Assembly (NCBI GenBank): GCA_946549475.1
Contig: CAMNQO010000124.1
Span: forward strand, 1-5,176
Reading direction: 5' to 3'
DNA: 5,176 nucleotides
From: an uncultured Bacteroidales bacterium
GTDB lineage: Bacteria; Bacteroidota; Bacteroidia; Bacteroidales; UBA932
Position numbers and translations under genes: made by a program. The notes below the pieces were generated by a model, which saw only the letters and a list, made by a program, of their open reading frames with translations, did no database searches and had not been told where the DNA came from. Shown here in pieces: positions 1 to 5,176 of this stretch (within the stretch, counting starts at the first letter, position 1; each line of letters starts with the position of its first letter).

Positions 1-171
1 TTCCTCACTGCGCACGGCGGGGGTGTCCTCGATGACGGGATTCTCTTCGAGTTCCTTCCTGACCATCGCCTCCAGTTCCTGCTGCGGCAGTTGAAGGATC
101 TTGATGGTCTGCACCTGCAACGGGGAAAGCCGCTGCTGCAACTTTTGCTCCAGTGAAAGTCCTTGCGCCAT
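1..171 (-). CDS. rpoN: RNA polymerase sigma-54 factor RpoN, N-terminal part (cut by left window edge)
   Basis: Only the first 57 residues are present. They begin MAQGLSLEQKLQQRLSP and continue through LQVQTIKILQLP, QQELEAMV and KELEENPVIED. This matches the glutamine- and leucine-rich region I of sigma-54, whose family pattern is roughly Q-x-L-x-LTPQLQQ-x-I-x-LLQ, then ELE, then ELE-x-NP-L-E. Region I contacts activator ATPases and keeps the holoenzyme silent until ATP-driven remodelling. The core-binding region, helix-turn-helix and RpoN box would lie beyond base 1 and cannot be checked. The ATG lies 7 bases after the stop of the SPOR gene, so the two are probably cotranscribed. An alternative start is not apparent. 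The identification rests on region I alone but that signature is distinctive. In the cell it would direct core polymerase to -24/-12 promoters. Confidence 0.9.
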   Translation of the reverse strand, partial: MAQGLSLEQKLQQRLSPLQVQTIKILQLPQQELEAMVRKELEENPVIEDTPAVRSEE

Positions 172-178
172 CGCCCTG

Positions 179-823
179 CTACTCTCCTGACGGAATCATC
201 CGGATGGGTTTGAAGACCTGAACCGTGTCGATGAAATAGGTATTTTCCTTATCGACAACCGGGTAATTGATCGCCTCCTTGACCACGAAAGCGGTGGGAT
301 AGTCCGTGATAATCCGGGACAACAGTTGCATCGCCTCGGACTTGGTCCGGAAATCACCGACCGTCACCTTGAAATAAGGATTGGCATAACTGCGGTAAGC
401 CGGAATGCCGGGATAGCGGGCCGCAAAGGCCTTTTGGATATCCTCGGATTCCGCACGCGCCGATTCCTTGAAAAAAATGCGCACGCGATAGCCCTCGAAA
501 GTCCGTTCCTTGTTGGCCTGGCTGCGCAAAGCCATCGCATCCTCCACCTTCCGGCTCTGCCGGACATGCACGGGCGCCCGGCCGGGTCCCGGCTCGGCCA
601 ATATCTTGAAAATATTGCTCCCGACCAGACTCGTATCGACCCGTGAAACGGGGACATAGACAATCGAATCCACTACTTCGTAATGCACGGAATCATTGGA
701 AGCCGGCACTTCTTCTTCCGCCGGCATCCGGGCCGCAGCAAAAATCGCCGGCGGGAACAGCAAACCGCAGACAAGGACCGTCGCGGACAGGTTGAATGTA
801 TGGGGCATCAAAATTTTCATCAT
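179..823 (-). CDS. Secreted SPOR-domain protein (probable peptidoglycan-binding)
   Basis: A 214-residue protein. Residues 1-31 look like a Sec signal peptide: a short basic start (MMKILM), a hydrophobic stretch (ATVLVCGLLFPPAIF) and an Ala-rich end, with cleavage probably near 29-31. Residues about 32-105 are a low-homology linker. Residues about 109-187 look like a SPOR domain: GYRVRIFF forms the first strand, followed by an Ala-rich helix, then YANPYFKVTVGDFRTKSEA and a closing FVVKEAI. The pattern of aromatic residue plus VGDFRT plus a helix containing A and L is the family hallmark. SPOR domains generally bind denuded glycan strands of peptidoglycan, so a periplasmic role at the cell wall is inferred. 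A 27-residue tail (about 188-214) follows the domain. Two adjacent ATGs (823 and 820) are possible starts. It sits 16 bases after the lipoprotein gene and 7 bases before rpoN. Confidence 0.85.
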   Translation of the reverse strand: MMKILMPHTFNLSATVLVCGLLFPPAIFAAARMPAEEEVPASNDSVHYEVVDSIVYVPVSRVDTSLVGSNIFKILAEPGPGRAPVHVRQSRKVEDAMALRSQANKERTFEGYRVRIFFKESARAESEDIQKAFAARYPGIPAYRSYANPYFKVTVGDFRTKSEAMQLLSRIITDYPTAFVVKEAINYPVVDKENTYFIDTVQVFKPIRMIPSGE

Positions 824-839
824 TTCGGCTTTGGTCGGA

Positions 840-1325
840 TTAACGGGAATGTCCCAGAAGGAGACTGGCCGGCAGGTCTTTCAACTTGTAGCGGGGGCCC
901 TTGGCGTTGGGGCTGCCACTGAGGCGAAGGTCAAGGTCAAAGACATAATCATCCGGGTCGAAATCGCGCAACAGTCCCATGAGCGTGAAGAAAGAAAGGC
1001 CGCTGTCGGGCGTCAGATACAACTTGACGGCATATTCTTTCGACATGCGCGGCTCTATCGAAAAGTCATCCGCAGTAAATGTACCGAGGGTCAGTTTCCC
1101 GGAATGCAACACGCCGGAGATATCACTCAACTTGACATAGCCGGCCGGATTGTCCACCTCCGCCTGCACGGAAAGGGTGATGGCCGGCTGACCGGCGGAC
1201 GGAAGACGGATGCCGGTGACTCTCCCGGAGTGCACATTCATTTTGCGAAGGTTGTCGGGGCCTGCGCAAGAAGCGGCCGCCAACAACGCAAGCGCCATCA
1301 GTCCTGTCCACAATATCCGTTTCAT
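840..1325 (-). CDS. LEA-type-2 family lipoprotein
   Basis: With the start at 1325 the protein has 161 residues. It begins MKRILWTGLMALALLAAASC, a lipoprotein signal peptide with Cys20 as the likely lipidated residue. The rest resembles LEA14/LEA-type-2 beta-sandwich domains: a strand ITLSVQAEVDNP ending in the conserved Asn-Pro (59-60), then VKLSDISGVLHSGKLTLGTF, and a later YAVKLYLTP strand. Bacteroidota carry many such predicted lipoproteins; their function is largely unknown, and the plant relatives are linked to desiccation. The residues after Cys (AGPD) do not form a clear surface-export signal, so a periplasm-facing location is inferred. The frame is open up to an ATG at 1373 and there is another ATG at 1337, but the first overlaps the promoter and the second lies at about the predicted transcription start, so 1325 is preferred. 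It is the first gene of the leftward run. LptE was considered but the sequence does not fit. Confidence 0.75.
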   Translation of the reverse strand: MKRILWTGLMALALLAAASCAGPDNLRKMNVHSGRVTGIRLPSAGQPAITLSVQAEVDNPAGYVKLSDISGVLHSGKLTLGTFTADDFSIEPRMSKEYAVKLYLTPDSGLSFFTLMGLLRDFDPDDYVFDLDLRLSGSPNAKGPRYKLKDLPASLLLGHSR

Positions 1326-1342
1326 ACAACTTTTCATCGTTG

Positions 1343-1374
1343 CAAAGATACGATTAAGTCGAGTGAAAAGCAAA
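1343..1374 (-). promoter_or_regulatory. Bacteroidota-type primary promoter for the leftward lipoprotein-SPOR-rpoN run
   Basis: Read on the minus strand, a TTTG (-33 box, plus-strand CAAA at 1371-1374) is followed after exactly 20 bases by TATCTTTG (-7 box, plus-strand CAAAGATA at 1343-1350). This is a full match to the known Bacteroidota sigma-ABfr consensus TTTG, 19-21 bases, TAnnTTTG. Transcription would start near 1336-1339, leaving a leader of about a dozen bases before the ATG at 1325. That is why the longer start at 1373 is unlikely. Confidence 0.75.
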
Positions 1375-1394
1375 ATCTTTTACAAAATAATCCC

Positions 1395-1402
1395 TATCTT
1401 TG
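1395..1402 (+). promoter_or_regulatory. Probable -7 promoter element for miaB and the rightward run
   Basis: TATCTTTG on the plus strand matches the Bacteroidota -7 consensus TAnnTTTG and lies 21 bases before the preferred miaB ATG. No TTTG occurs at the expected -33 distance: positions 1371-1374 read CAAA on this strand, so the upstream element is weak or absent. Its position inside the extended reading frame before miaB argues that the TTG at 1400 is not the real start. Confidence 0.6.
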
Positions 1403-1423
1403 TCCTCCAGATACGACAGATAT

Positions 1424-2797
1424 ATGAATTTACTGAAACCCCTGAGCCCGGACGACGCGACGCAAGGCAAAGTCTATATAGAGACCTACGGCTGTCAGAT
1501 GAATTTCAATGACAGCGAGGTCGTACTCTCCATCCTGCAAAAGGAGGGCTACCGCTACACCGGAAGGATGGAGGAGGCGGATGTGATTCTGGCCAACACC
1601 TGTTCCATCCGGGACAACGCCGAACAGCGCATTCGGGGACGGATCGAGCAGTTTGCTTTCCAGAAAAAGAAACGGCGCGGCGTACTGGTGGGCATCCTGG
1701 GCTGCATGGCCGAACGCCTGAAGGAAGAACTGCTGGAAAATGCGACCGTCGATCTGGTCGCCGGCCCCGACAGTTACCGCCGCCTGCCCGAGTTGCTGGC
1801 GCAGTGCCGTGTCGAAGGGAAAGGCATCGATACGCTCCTCTCGCGGGACGAGACCTATGCGGACATCACTCCCGTCCGCCTGGACAACAACGGGGTCAAC
1901 GCATTCATTTCCATCATGCGGGGCTGCAACAATGTCTGTTCCTACTGCGTCGTACCCTACACCCGGGGCGCCGAACGCAGCCGTGACCAGGCCAGCATCG
2001 TCCGGGAGGCCTGCCAACTGTATGAAAACGGCTACCGGGAAGTGACTTTGCTCGGCCAGAATGTCGATTCCTACCGCTGGGTGGGACCGTCGCAAGGAGA
2101 GGCTTCCGAAGTCGTGGACTTTGCCGATCTGCTGGAAAAAGTGGCTTCCGTCCATCCCCGCTTACGGGTCCGTTTCTCGACCTCCTATCCTTCCGACATC
2201 AGCGACAAACTGCTGGATGTGATGGCGGCGCACGATAATATCTGCCGCCACATCCACCTCCCCGTCCAGTCCGGCAGCGACCGCATCCTGGAGAAGATGC
2301 GCCGCAAATACGACCGGGCCTGGTATCTGGAGCGCGTGCGTACCATCCGCGAGAAAATCCCCGGCTGCGGGTTGACGACCGATGTGATTGCGGGCTTCTG
2401 TTCCGAAACGGAAGCCGACCACCGGGACACCCTGAGCCTGATGGAAGAGGTCGGTTTCGACTCCGCATTCATGTTCCAGTATTCGCAGCGCCCCGGTACA
2501 TTGGCCGCCCGCCGCTATCCCGACGATGTACCGCCGGAGGTCAAAACGCGCCGCCTGAATGAAATCATCGCCCTGCAGATGCGCAAAAGCGAAGAACGCT
2601 ACGCCGCCCTTGCCGGCAGCATTCAGACCGTATTGGTCGAAGGACCGGCCAAGCGGGGAGAAGGCTTCCTCTGCGGCCGGGCGTCCAATTATATGATGTG
2701 CGTCTTTCCCGGAAAAGGACATCAGCCCGGCGACTATGTACGCATAAAAATCACTTCCACCACCCCCGCCACGCTCATCGGAGAGGTGGTGGAATAA
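1424..2797 (+). CDS. miaB: tRNA-2-methylthio-N6-dimethylallyladenosine synthase MiaB
   Basis: A 457-residue radical-SAM methylthiotransferase, normal length for MiaB. It adds a methylthio group at C2 of N6-isopentenyl-adenosine 37 in tRNAs reading UNN codons, which supports reading-frame and codon fidelity in the cytoplasm. The N-terminal MTTase domain supplies three cysteines to one Fe-S cluster: Cys24 (TYGCQMN), Cys60 (NTCSIRDNAEQ) and Cys94 (LGCMAERL). The radical-SAM cluster motif is CNNVCSYC (Cys168, 172, 175). HLPVQSGSDRIL (278-289) and TTDVIAGFCSETEAD (318-332) are further family signatures. The C-terminal TRAM domain (about 394-457) includes GRASNYMMCVF. NTCSIRDNAEQ and the YGCQMN context favour MiaB over MtaB or RimO. 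The ATG at 1424 is chosen over an in-frame TTG at 1400 that lies within the promoter element. It is followed after 7 bases by the membrane protein gene. Confidence 0.96.
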   Translation: MNLLKPLSPDDATQGKVYIETYGCQMNFNDSEVVLSILQKEGYRYTGRMEEADVILANTCSIRDNAEQRIRGRIEQFAFQKKKRRGVLVGILGCMAERLKEELLENATVDLVAGPDSYRRLPELLAQCRVEGKGIDTLLSRDETYADITPVRLDNNGVNAFISIMRGCNNVCSYCVVPYTRGAERSRDQASIVREACQLYENGYREVTLLGQNVDSYRWVGPSQGEASEVVDFADLLEKVASVHPRLRVRFSTSYPSDISDKLLDVMAAHDNICRHIHLPVQSGSDRILEKMRRKYDRAWYLERVRTIREKIPGCGLTTDVIAGFCSETEADHRDTLSLMEEVGFDSAFMFQYSQRPGTLAARRYPDDVPPEVKTRRLNEIIALQMRKSEERYAALAGSIQTVLVEGPAKRGEGFLCGRASNYMMCVFPGKGHQPGDYVRIKITSTTPATLIGEVVE

Positions 2798-2804
2798 TAT
2801 CTTC

Positions 2805-3962
2805 ATGGAAATGGAAACGCAGAGAAATATCGACAAACTGGCCGATTACCTGATGAAACTGGGGGCTGCGGCCGCCATCATCGCCTTGTGCCTGTATTTT
2901 CGCAGTGTCCTGGTGTACATCATTCTGGCCTTCATCGTCTCGCTCATCGGACAGCCTTTGACGGCCGCGATGCGCAAAGTCCGCATCAAAGGACACTCCG
3001 CCCCGGACTGGCTGCTGGCCATGCTGGCCATCGTCTGCATCCTCGGCGGTCTCCTGCTGATTGTCACCCAGGTCATTCCGGTCGTGACCGGCATTATCCG
3101 GGACGCTTCGCTTTTCAACAACATCCATTTGCCCGAAGGGAACCTCATTGACAATGTCAACCTGTGGATTGTCGGCGCCATGCCCTGGGTGGGCGCGGAT
3201 TTCGACGGGGTGGGCCTCATCCTGGGGTATGTCAAGGACTTCCTTTCCCAAATCAGTTTCACGGGCATTCTGGGCTCGCTGGCTTCCACGGTGGTCGATT
3301 TTGTCATCGGCGGCTTCTGCGTCTCGTTCATCTCATTCTTTTTCATCAAGGACAGACAACTTTTCCGAAAAATCATCAGCGCCCTCACGCCGGACCGCCT
3401 GGAAGAGAAAGCCGGACAAGCCGTCGGAGACATCGAACGCCTGCTTTCCCGTTATTTCGTGGGACTCATCATTGAGATGTTCGGTGTCGCGCTGATTGAC
3501 TTTCTCGGCCTGTGGCTGATTGCCCGGATCGGAGCCGGCTATGCCGTCGGCATCGCCTTCATCGCAGGGATTCTCAACATCATTCCCTACATCGGTCCGC
3601 TTATCGGGGAAATCCTGGGCGTGACCCTCTGTGTCGTCCTCAAATACGGGGTCGGCACAGGCCTGGAAGTCAATATCTGGATTTTCGCCCTCATCGTACT
3701 GCTGATCATGCTCGCCGCGCAGATGGTCGATAATTTCGTCTATCAGCCCCTTATCTACTCGAAAAGCATCCAGGCGACGCCCTTGGAAGTCTTTATCGTC
3801 ATTCTGCTGGCCGCGCACATCGGCGGGGTGACGGGCATGCTGGCCGCCATCCCGGCCTACACAGTCATACGCGTCATCGCCGGGCGCTTCTTCTACGGCA
3901 ACAAGGCGGTCCGGCGGCTGATGCCGGACATGGAAAACGAAGTACACAACAATCAATCATAA
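2805..3962 (+). CDS. AI-2E family (TqsA/PerM-type) polytopic membrane protein
   Basis: A 385-residue inner-membrane protein, within the usual family size. Hydrophobic segments lie at about 20-50 (a closely spaced pair), 68-97, 155-180, 215-240, 243-280, 290-308 and 326-360. The family-typical NIIPYIGPLIGE stretch is at about 258-269. The C-terminal signature AQMVDNFVYQPLIYSKS (305-321) is followed by the TPLEVF and GGVTGMLAAIPAY helix. A soluble stretch at about 98-154 corresponds to the variable extracytoplasmic region. The family is named for proposed autoinducer-2 export by TqsA, but other members have been linked to Na+/H+ exchange or have no known substrate, so the substrate here is unknown. 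Starts at 2805 and 2811 (M1 or M3) are equally possible. It sits 7 bases after miaB and 12 bases before the YtxH-like gene. Confidence 0.9.
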   Translation: MEMETQRNIDKLADYLMKLGAAAAIIALCLYFRSVLVYIILAFIVSLIGQPLTAAMRKVRIKGHSAPDWLLAMLAIVCILGGLLLIVTQVIPVVTGIIRDASLFNNIHLPEGNLIDNVNLWIVGAMPWVGADFDGVGLILGYVKDFLSQISFTGILGSLASTVVDFVIGGFCVSFISFFFIKDRQLFRKIISALTPDRLEEKAGQAVGDIERLLSRYFVGLIIEMFGVALIDFLGLWLIARIGAGYAVGIAFIAGILNIIPYIGPLIGEILGVTLCVVLKYGVGTGLEVNIWIFALIVLLIMLAAQMVDNFVYQPLIYSKSIQATPLEVFIVILLAAHIGGVTGMLAAIPAYTVIRVIAGRFFYGNKAVRRLMPDMENEVHNNQS

Positions 3963-3974
3963 TTTTTTATCACA

Positions 3975-4172
3975 ATGAAAGCCAATACTTTTTTTGCTTT
4001 GATGACCGGCCTTGCCGCCGGTGTGGTCCTGGGAGTGCTGTTTGCTCCTGAATCGGGAGAAAAATCCCGTGAAAAACTCAAAAGCGCCGTCAAAAGCCGT
4101 CTGGATGAACTGGAAGAGTCCATCAACGCAGAAGACGAAAACGAGGAAGAAGATAATGAAGGAGATGAATAA
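3975..4172 (+). CDS. YtxH domain-containing small membrane protein
   Basis: A 65-residue protein. One membrane helix rich in Gly and Ala (about 5-24, ALMTGLAAGVVLGVLFAP) is followed by the family motif APESGEKSREKL (24-35). The C-terminus is strongly acidic (about 45-65, rich in Glu, Asp and Asn). YtxH-like proteins are small, often general-stress-associated proteins of unknown biochemical role; the Gly-rich helix plus APxSG-x-x-xRE-x-L motif is what identifies them. The last 17 bases overlap the start of the downstream holin-like gene, which suggests coupled translation and a joint function at the inner membrane. Confidence 0.85.
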   Translation: MKANTFFALMTGLAAGVVLGVLFAPESGEKSREKLKSAVKSRLDELEESINAEDENEEEDNEGDE

Positions 4173-4740
4173 ATTCACCACGCCGCTGGACGATCTGACC
4201 CGGGATGCGCGCGCCTATCTGGACTCGCGCCTGGACGATGTCAAACTCAACACGACCAAAGGGCTTTCACAAGCCTCCTGCACCCTGACAAGCATCATCT
4301 TGCTTTTCATTGTCGCCGGTGCCTTTTTGCTCGTCCTTTCTGCCGCCTGCGTAATTTGGCTGGGCGAAATCATGGGCAGTTACTCCCTGGCAGCCTTTTC
4401 CGTAGCCGCCGTCCTGCTTCTGATACTCCTGATTCTATTCCTGCTCCGGAACCACCTTTTCATGAACACCTACAAGACTTTGTTCTTGAATTTGTTTTTC
4501 CCGGACAACGCCCCGAAAGAAGAACTGGACATCGCCATCCTGAAGAATCAGGTCAAGATGAACAAGCAAGAGGCAAAACTGACCCGCAGTTATATGTCTG
4601 CGCGTGATTATTACACGCCTTCCCGAATCGTGGGAGAAGCCCTTTCACGCATCAGCGCGAAGAGGCTCGGCGTCTCTTCCGACAGTCTGATTCCGGCATT
4701 GATCCGCTTGATTTTCGGCTACAAGAGAAAGAAGAGTTAG
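4156..4740 (+). CDS. Holin-superfamily-III / YqjE-like membrane protein with C-terminal extension
   Basis: A 194-residue protein from the ATG at 4156. Residues 8-40 form a probable amphipathic helix (LDDLTRDARAYLDSRLDDVKLNTTKGLS), typical of the start of this family in Bacteroidota. Two membrane helices follow (about 44-70 and 76-98), separated by a short WLGEIMGS turn. After the helices comes a roughly 95-residue cytoplasmic-looking region containing a charged helix (about 121-149) and a basic end (YKRKKS). Despite the family name, such chromosomal proteins are not normally lysis factors; E. coli YqjE is a stress-associated relative. The frame is open upstream to 4012 but that part lies antiphase over the YtxH gene and looks non-native (PPVWSWECC). 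A second in-frame ATG at 4165 would give an 8-base overlap. It overlaps the YtxH gene by 17 bases and lies 8 bases before the next gene. Confidence 0.75.
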   Translation: MKEMNKFTTPLDDLTRDARAYLDSRLDDVKLNTTKGLSQASCTLTSIILLFIVAGAFLLVLSAACVIWLGEIMGSYSLAAFSVAAVLLLILLILFLLRNHLFMNTYKTLFLNLFFPDNAPKEELDIAILKNQVKMNKQEAKLTRSYMSARDYYTPSRIVGEALSRISAKRLGVSSDSLIPALIRLIFGYKRKKS

Positions 4741-4748
4741 AGCTCTCC

Positions 4749-5176
4749 ATGAAGACGCTTCGTTTGGCCGGATTGTGCGCATGGCTGCTGATATTTGCAG
4801 GTCAGCAGGCTTACGCACAATTTTACTTGAACGGAGAGGATTCGGGCGGACTGCGCTGGAGCAGCGTCGAGACCCCTACTTATCGGCTCATCTATCCCGC
4901 CGGCCTGGACTCCCTGGCCCGGGAATATGCCCGGAGTCTGGAAAAATACCGCCGGGCCGTGGGACGCTCCGCAGGCGTGATGCCGGGAGAATGGCAATGG
5001 GGCCGCAAGACATCCGTCATCCTCCATACCCATACGGCCACTTCCAATGCGACCGTCGTCTGGGCGCCCAAACGACTGGAAATCTACACCAATCCCCAAG
5101 TCAATGAGACGGACCCGCTTCCCTGGATTGACAATCTGGCCCTCCACGAGCAGCGTCATATCAGCCAGATGCAGAT
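4749..5176 (+). CDS. Secreted protein with HExxH metallopeptidase-like motif, partial (cut by right window edge)
   Basis: The frame opens at 4749 with no stop to the window end, giving 142 complete residues. Residues 1-23 are a Sec signal peptide (MKTLRLAGLCAWLLIFAGQQ, then AYA) with cleavage expected before Gln24. The mature part starts QFYLNGEDSGGLRW, then TPTYRLIYP, a helix LDSLAREYARSLEKYRRAV, and TSVILHTHTATSNATVVWAPKRLEIYT. The sequence NLALHEQRHISQMQ at the end carries HEQRH (133-137), the zinc-binding and catalytic HExxH pattern. The layout resembles uncharacterised Bacteroidales proteins that I recall as having an N-terminal peptidase-MA-like part and, in full-length forms, a beta-propeller-like C-terminus; neither is visible beyond this edge. 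The substrate is unknown. It begins 8 bases after the holin-like gene, so it likely belongs to the same transcript. Periplasmic or outer-membrane-associated location is inferred. Confidence 0.75.
   Translation, partial: MKTLRLAGLCAWLLIFAGQQAYAQFYLNGEDSGGLRWSSVETPTYRLIYPAGLDSLAREYARSLEKYRRAVGRSAGVMPGEWQWGRKTSVILHTHTATSNATVVWAPKRLEIYTNPQVNETDPLPWIDNLALHEQRHISQMQ

Noticed and set aside
1338..1373. Extended N-terminus for the lipoprotein from the ATG at 1373.
   Set aside because: It would place the start upstream of the predicted transcription start and put 16 residues before an otherwise standard lipoprotein signal peptide.
696..1427. A 243-codon open frame on the plus strand across the lipoprotein and SPOR genes.
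   Set aside because: It is antisense to two genes with clear signal peptides and family motifs, crosses the promoter region, and its translation shows no domain-like pattern. It is an open antisense frame, common in GC-rich DNA.
1430..2155. A 241-codon open frame on the minus strand opposite miaB.
   Set aside because: The plus strand encodes all the Fe-S cysteines and radical-SAM motifs of MiaB. The antisense translation has no recognisable motif and no promoter-like sequence was noticed before it.
2162..2836. A 224-codon minus-strand frame over the miaB end and the start of the membrane protein gene.
   Set aside because: It spans two well-supported plus-strand genes and their junction, with no plausible product.
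3333..3956. A 207-codon minus-strand frame rich in Asp, Gln and Gly, opposite the AI-2E-family gene.
   Set aside because: Its composition is what results from reading hydrophobic codons antisense. The plus strand shows family-specific motifs throughout.
4012..4155. A possible 48-residue N-terminal extension of the holin-like protein.
   Set aside because: This stretch is the YtxH-like coding region read in another frame. Its translation is not family-like, whereas the part from 4156 starts exactly like family members.
4156..4740. Prophage lysis module suggested by the holin superfamily name.
   Set aside because: No endolysin, integrase or structural phage gene is nearby, and the neighbours are housekeeping or envelope genes. 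Chromosomal YqjE-like proteins carry the same family label.
4737..5159. A 140-codon minus-strand frame opposite the HExxH protein gene.
   Set aside because: The plus frame has a signal peptide, an HExxH motif and operon-like spacing. The antisense product has none of these.

Overview
This window looks like a piece of a moderately GC-rich Bacteroidota chromosome, most likely order Bacteroidales. Three things support this. Both promoter-like sites carry the octamer TATCTTTG, which fits the Bacteroidota -7 consensus TAnnTTTG. The gene starts I checked lack a convincing Shine-Dalgarno sequence at normal spacing. The protein families also fit: a LEA-type-2 lipoprotein, a SPOR protein with the group's GYRVRIFF/VGDFRTK style, MiaB, and a secreted HExxH protein. 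The window is densely coding, with no gene-free stretch over 100 bases and no sign of mobile elements, CRISPR or RNA genes.

The layout is two divergent, tightly packed gene runs leaving a 98-bp regulatory gap at about 1326-1423. Leftward (minus strand) run a LEA-type-2 lipoprotein, a secreted SPOR-domain protein and the N-terminus of sigma-54 (rpoN, cut by the left edge), with gaps of 16 and 7 bp. Rightward (plus strand) run miaB (tRNA methylthiotransferase), an AI-2E-family membrane protein, a small YtxH-like membrane protein, a holin-superfamily-III/YqjE-like membrane protein, and a secreted protein with an HEQRH metallopeptidase-like motif that runs off the right edge. Spacings are 7 bp, 12 bp, a 17-bp overlap and 8 bp, so each run is probably one operon.

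The leftward run pairs two envelope proteins with an alternative sigma factor. The rightward run joins a translation-fidelity tRNA modification enzyme to four envelope proteins, of which the YtxH/YqjE-like pair is translationally overlapped and resembles the enterobacterial YqjD/YqjE stress-associated inner-membrane pair in general plan. The two runs appear to be driven by back-to-back promoters whose -7 octamers are identical and placed symmetrically around one shared -33 position. Most of the content is ordinary housekeeping or envelope DNA. The points worth a second look are that promoter geometry, the C-terminal extension of the holin-like protein, and the uncharacterised HExxH protein.
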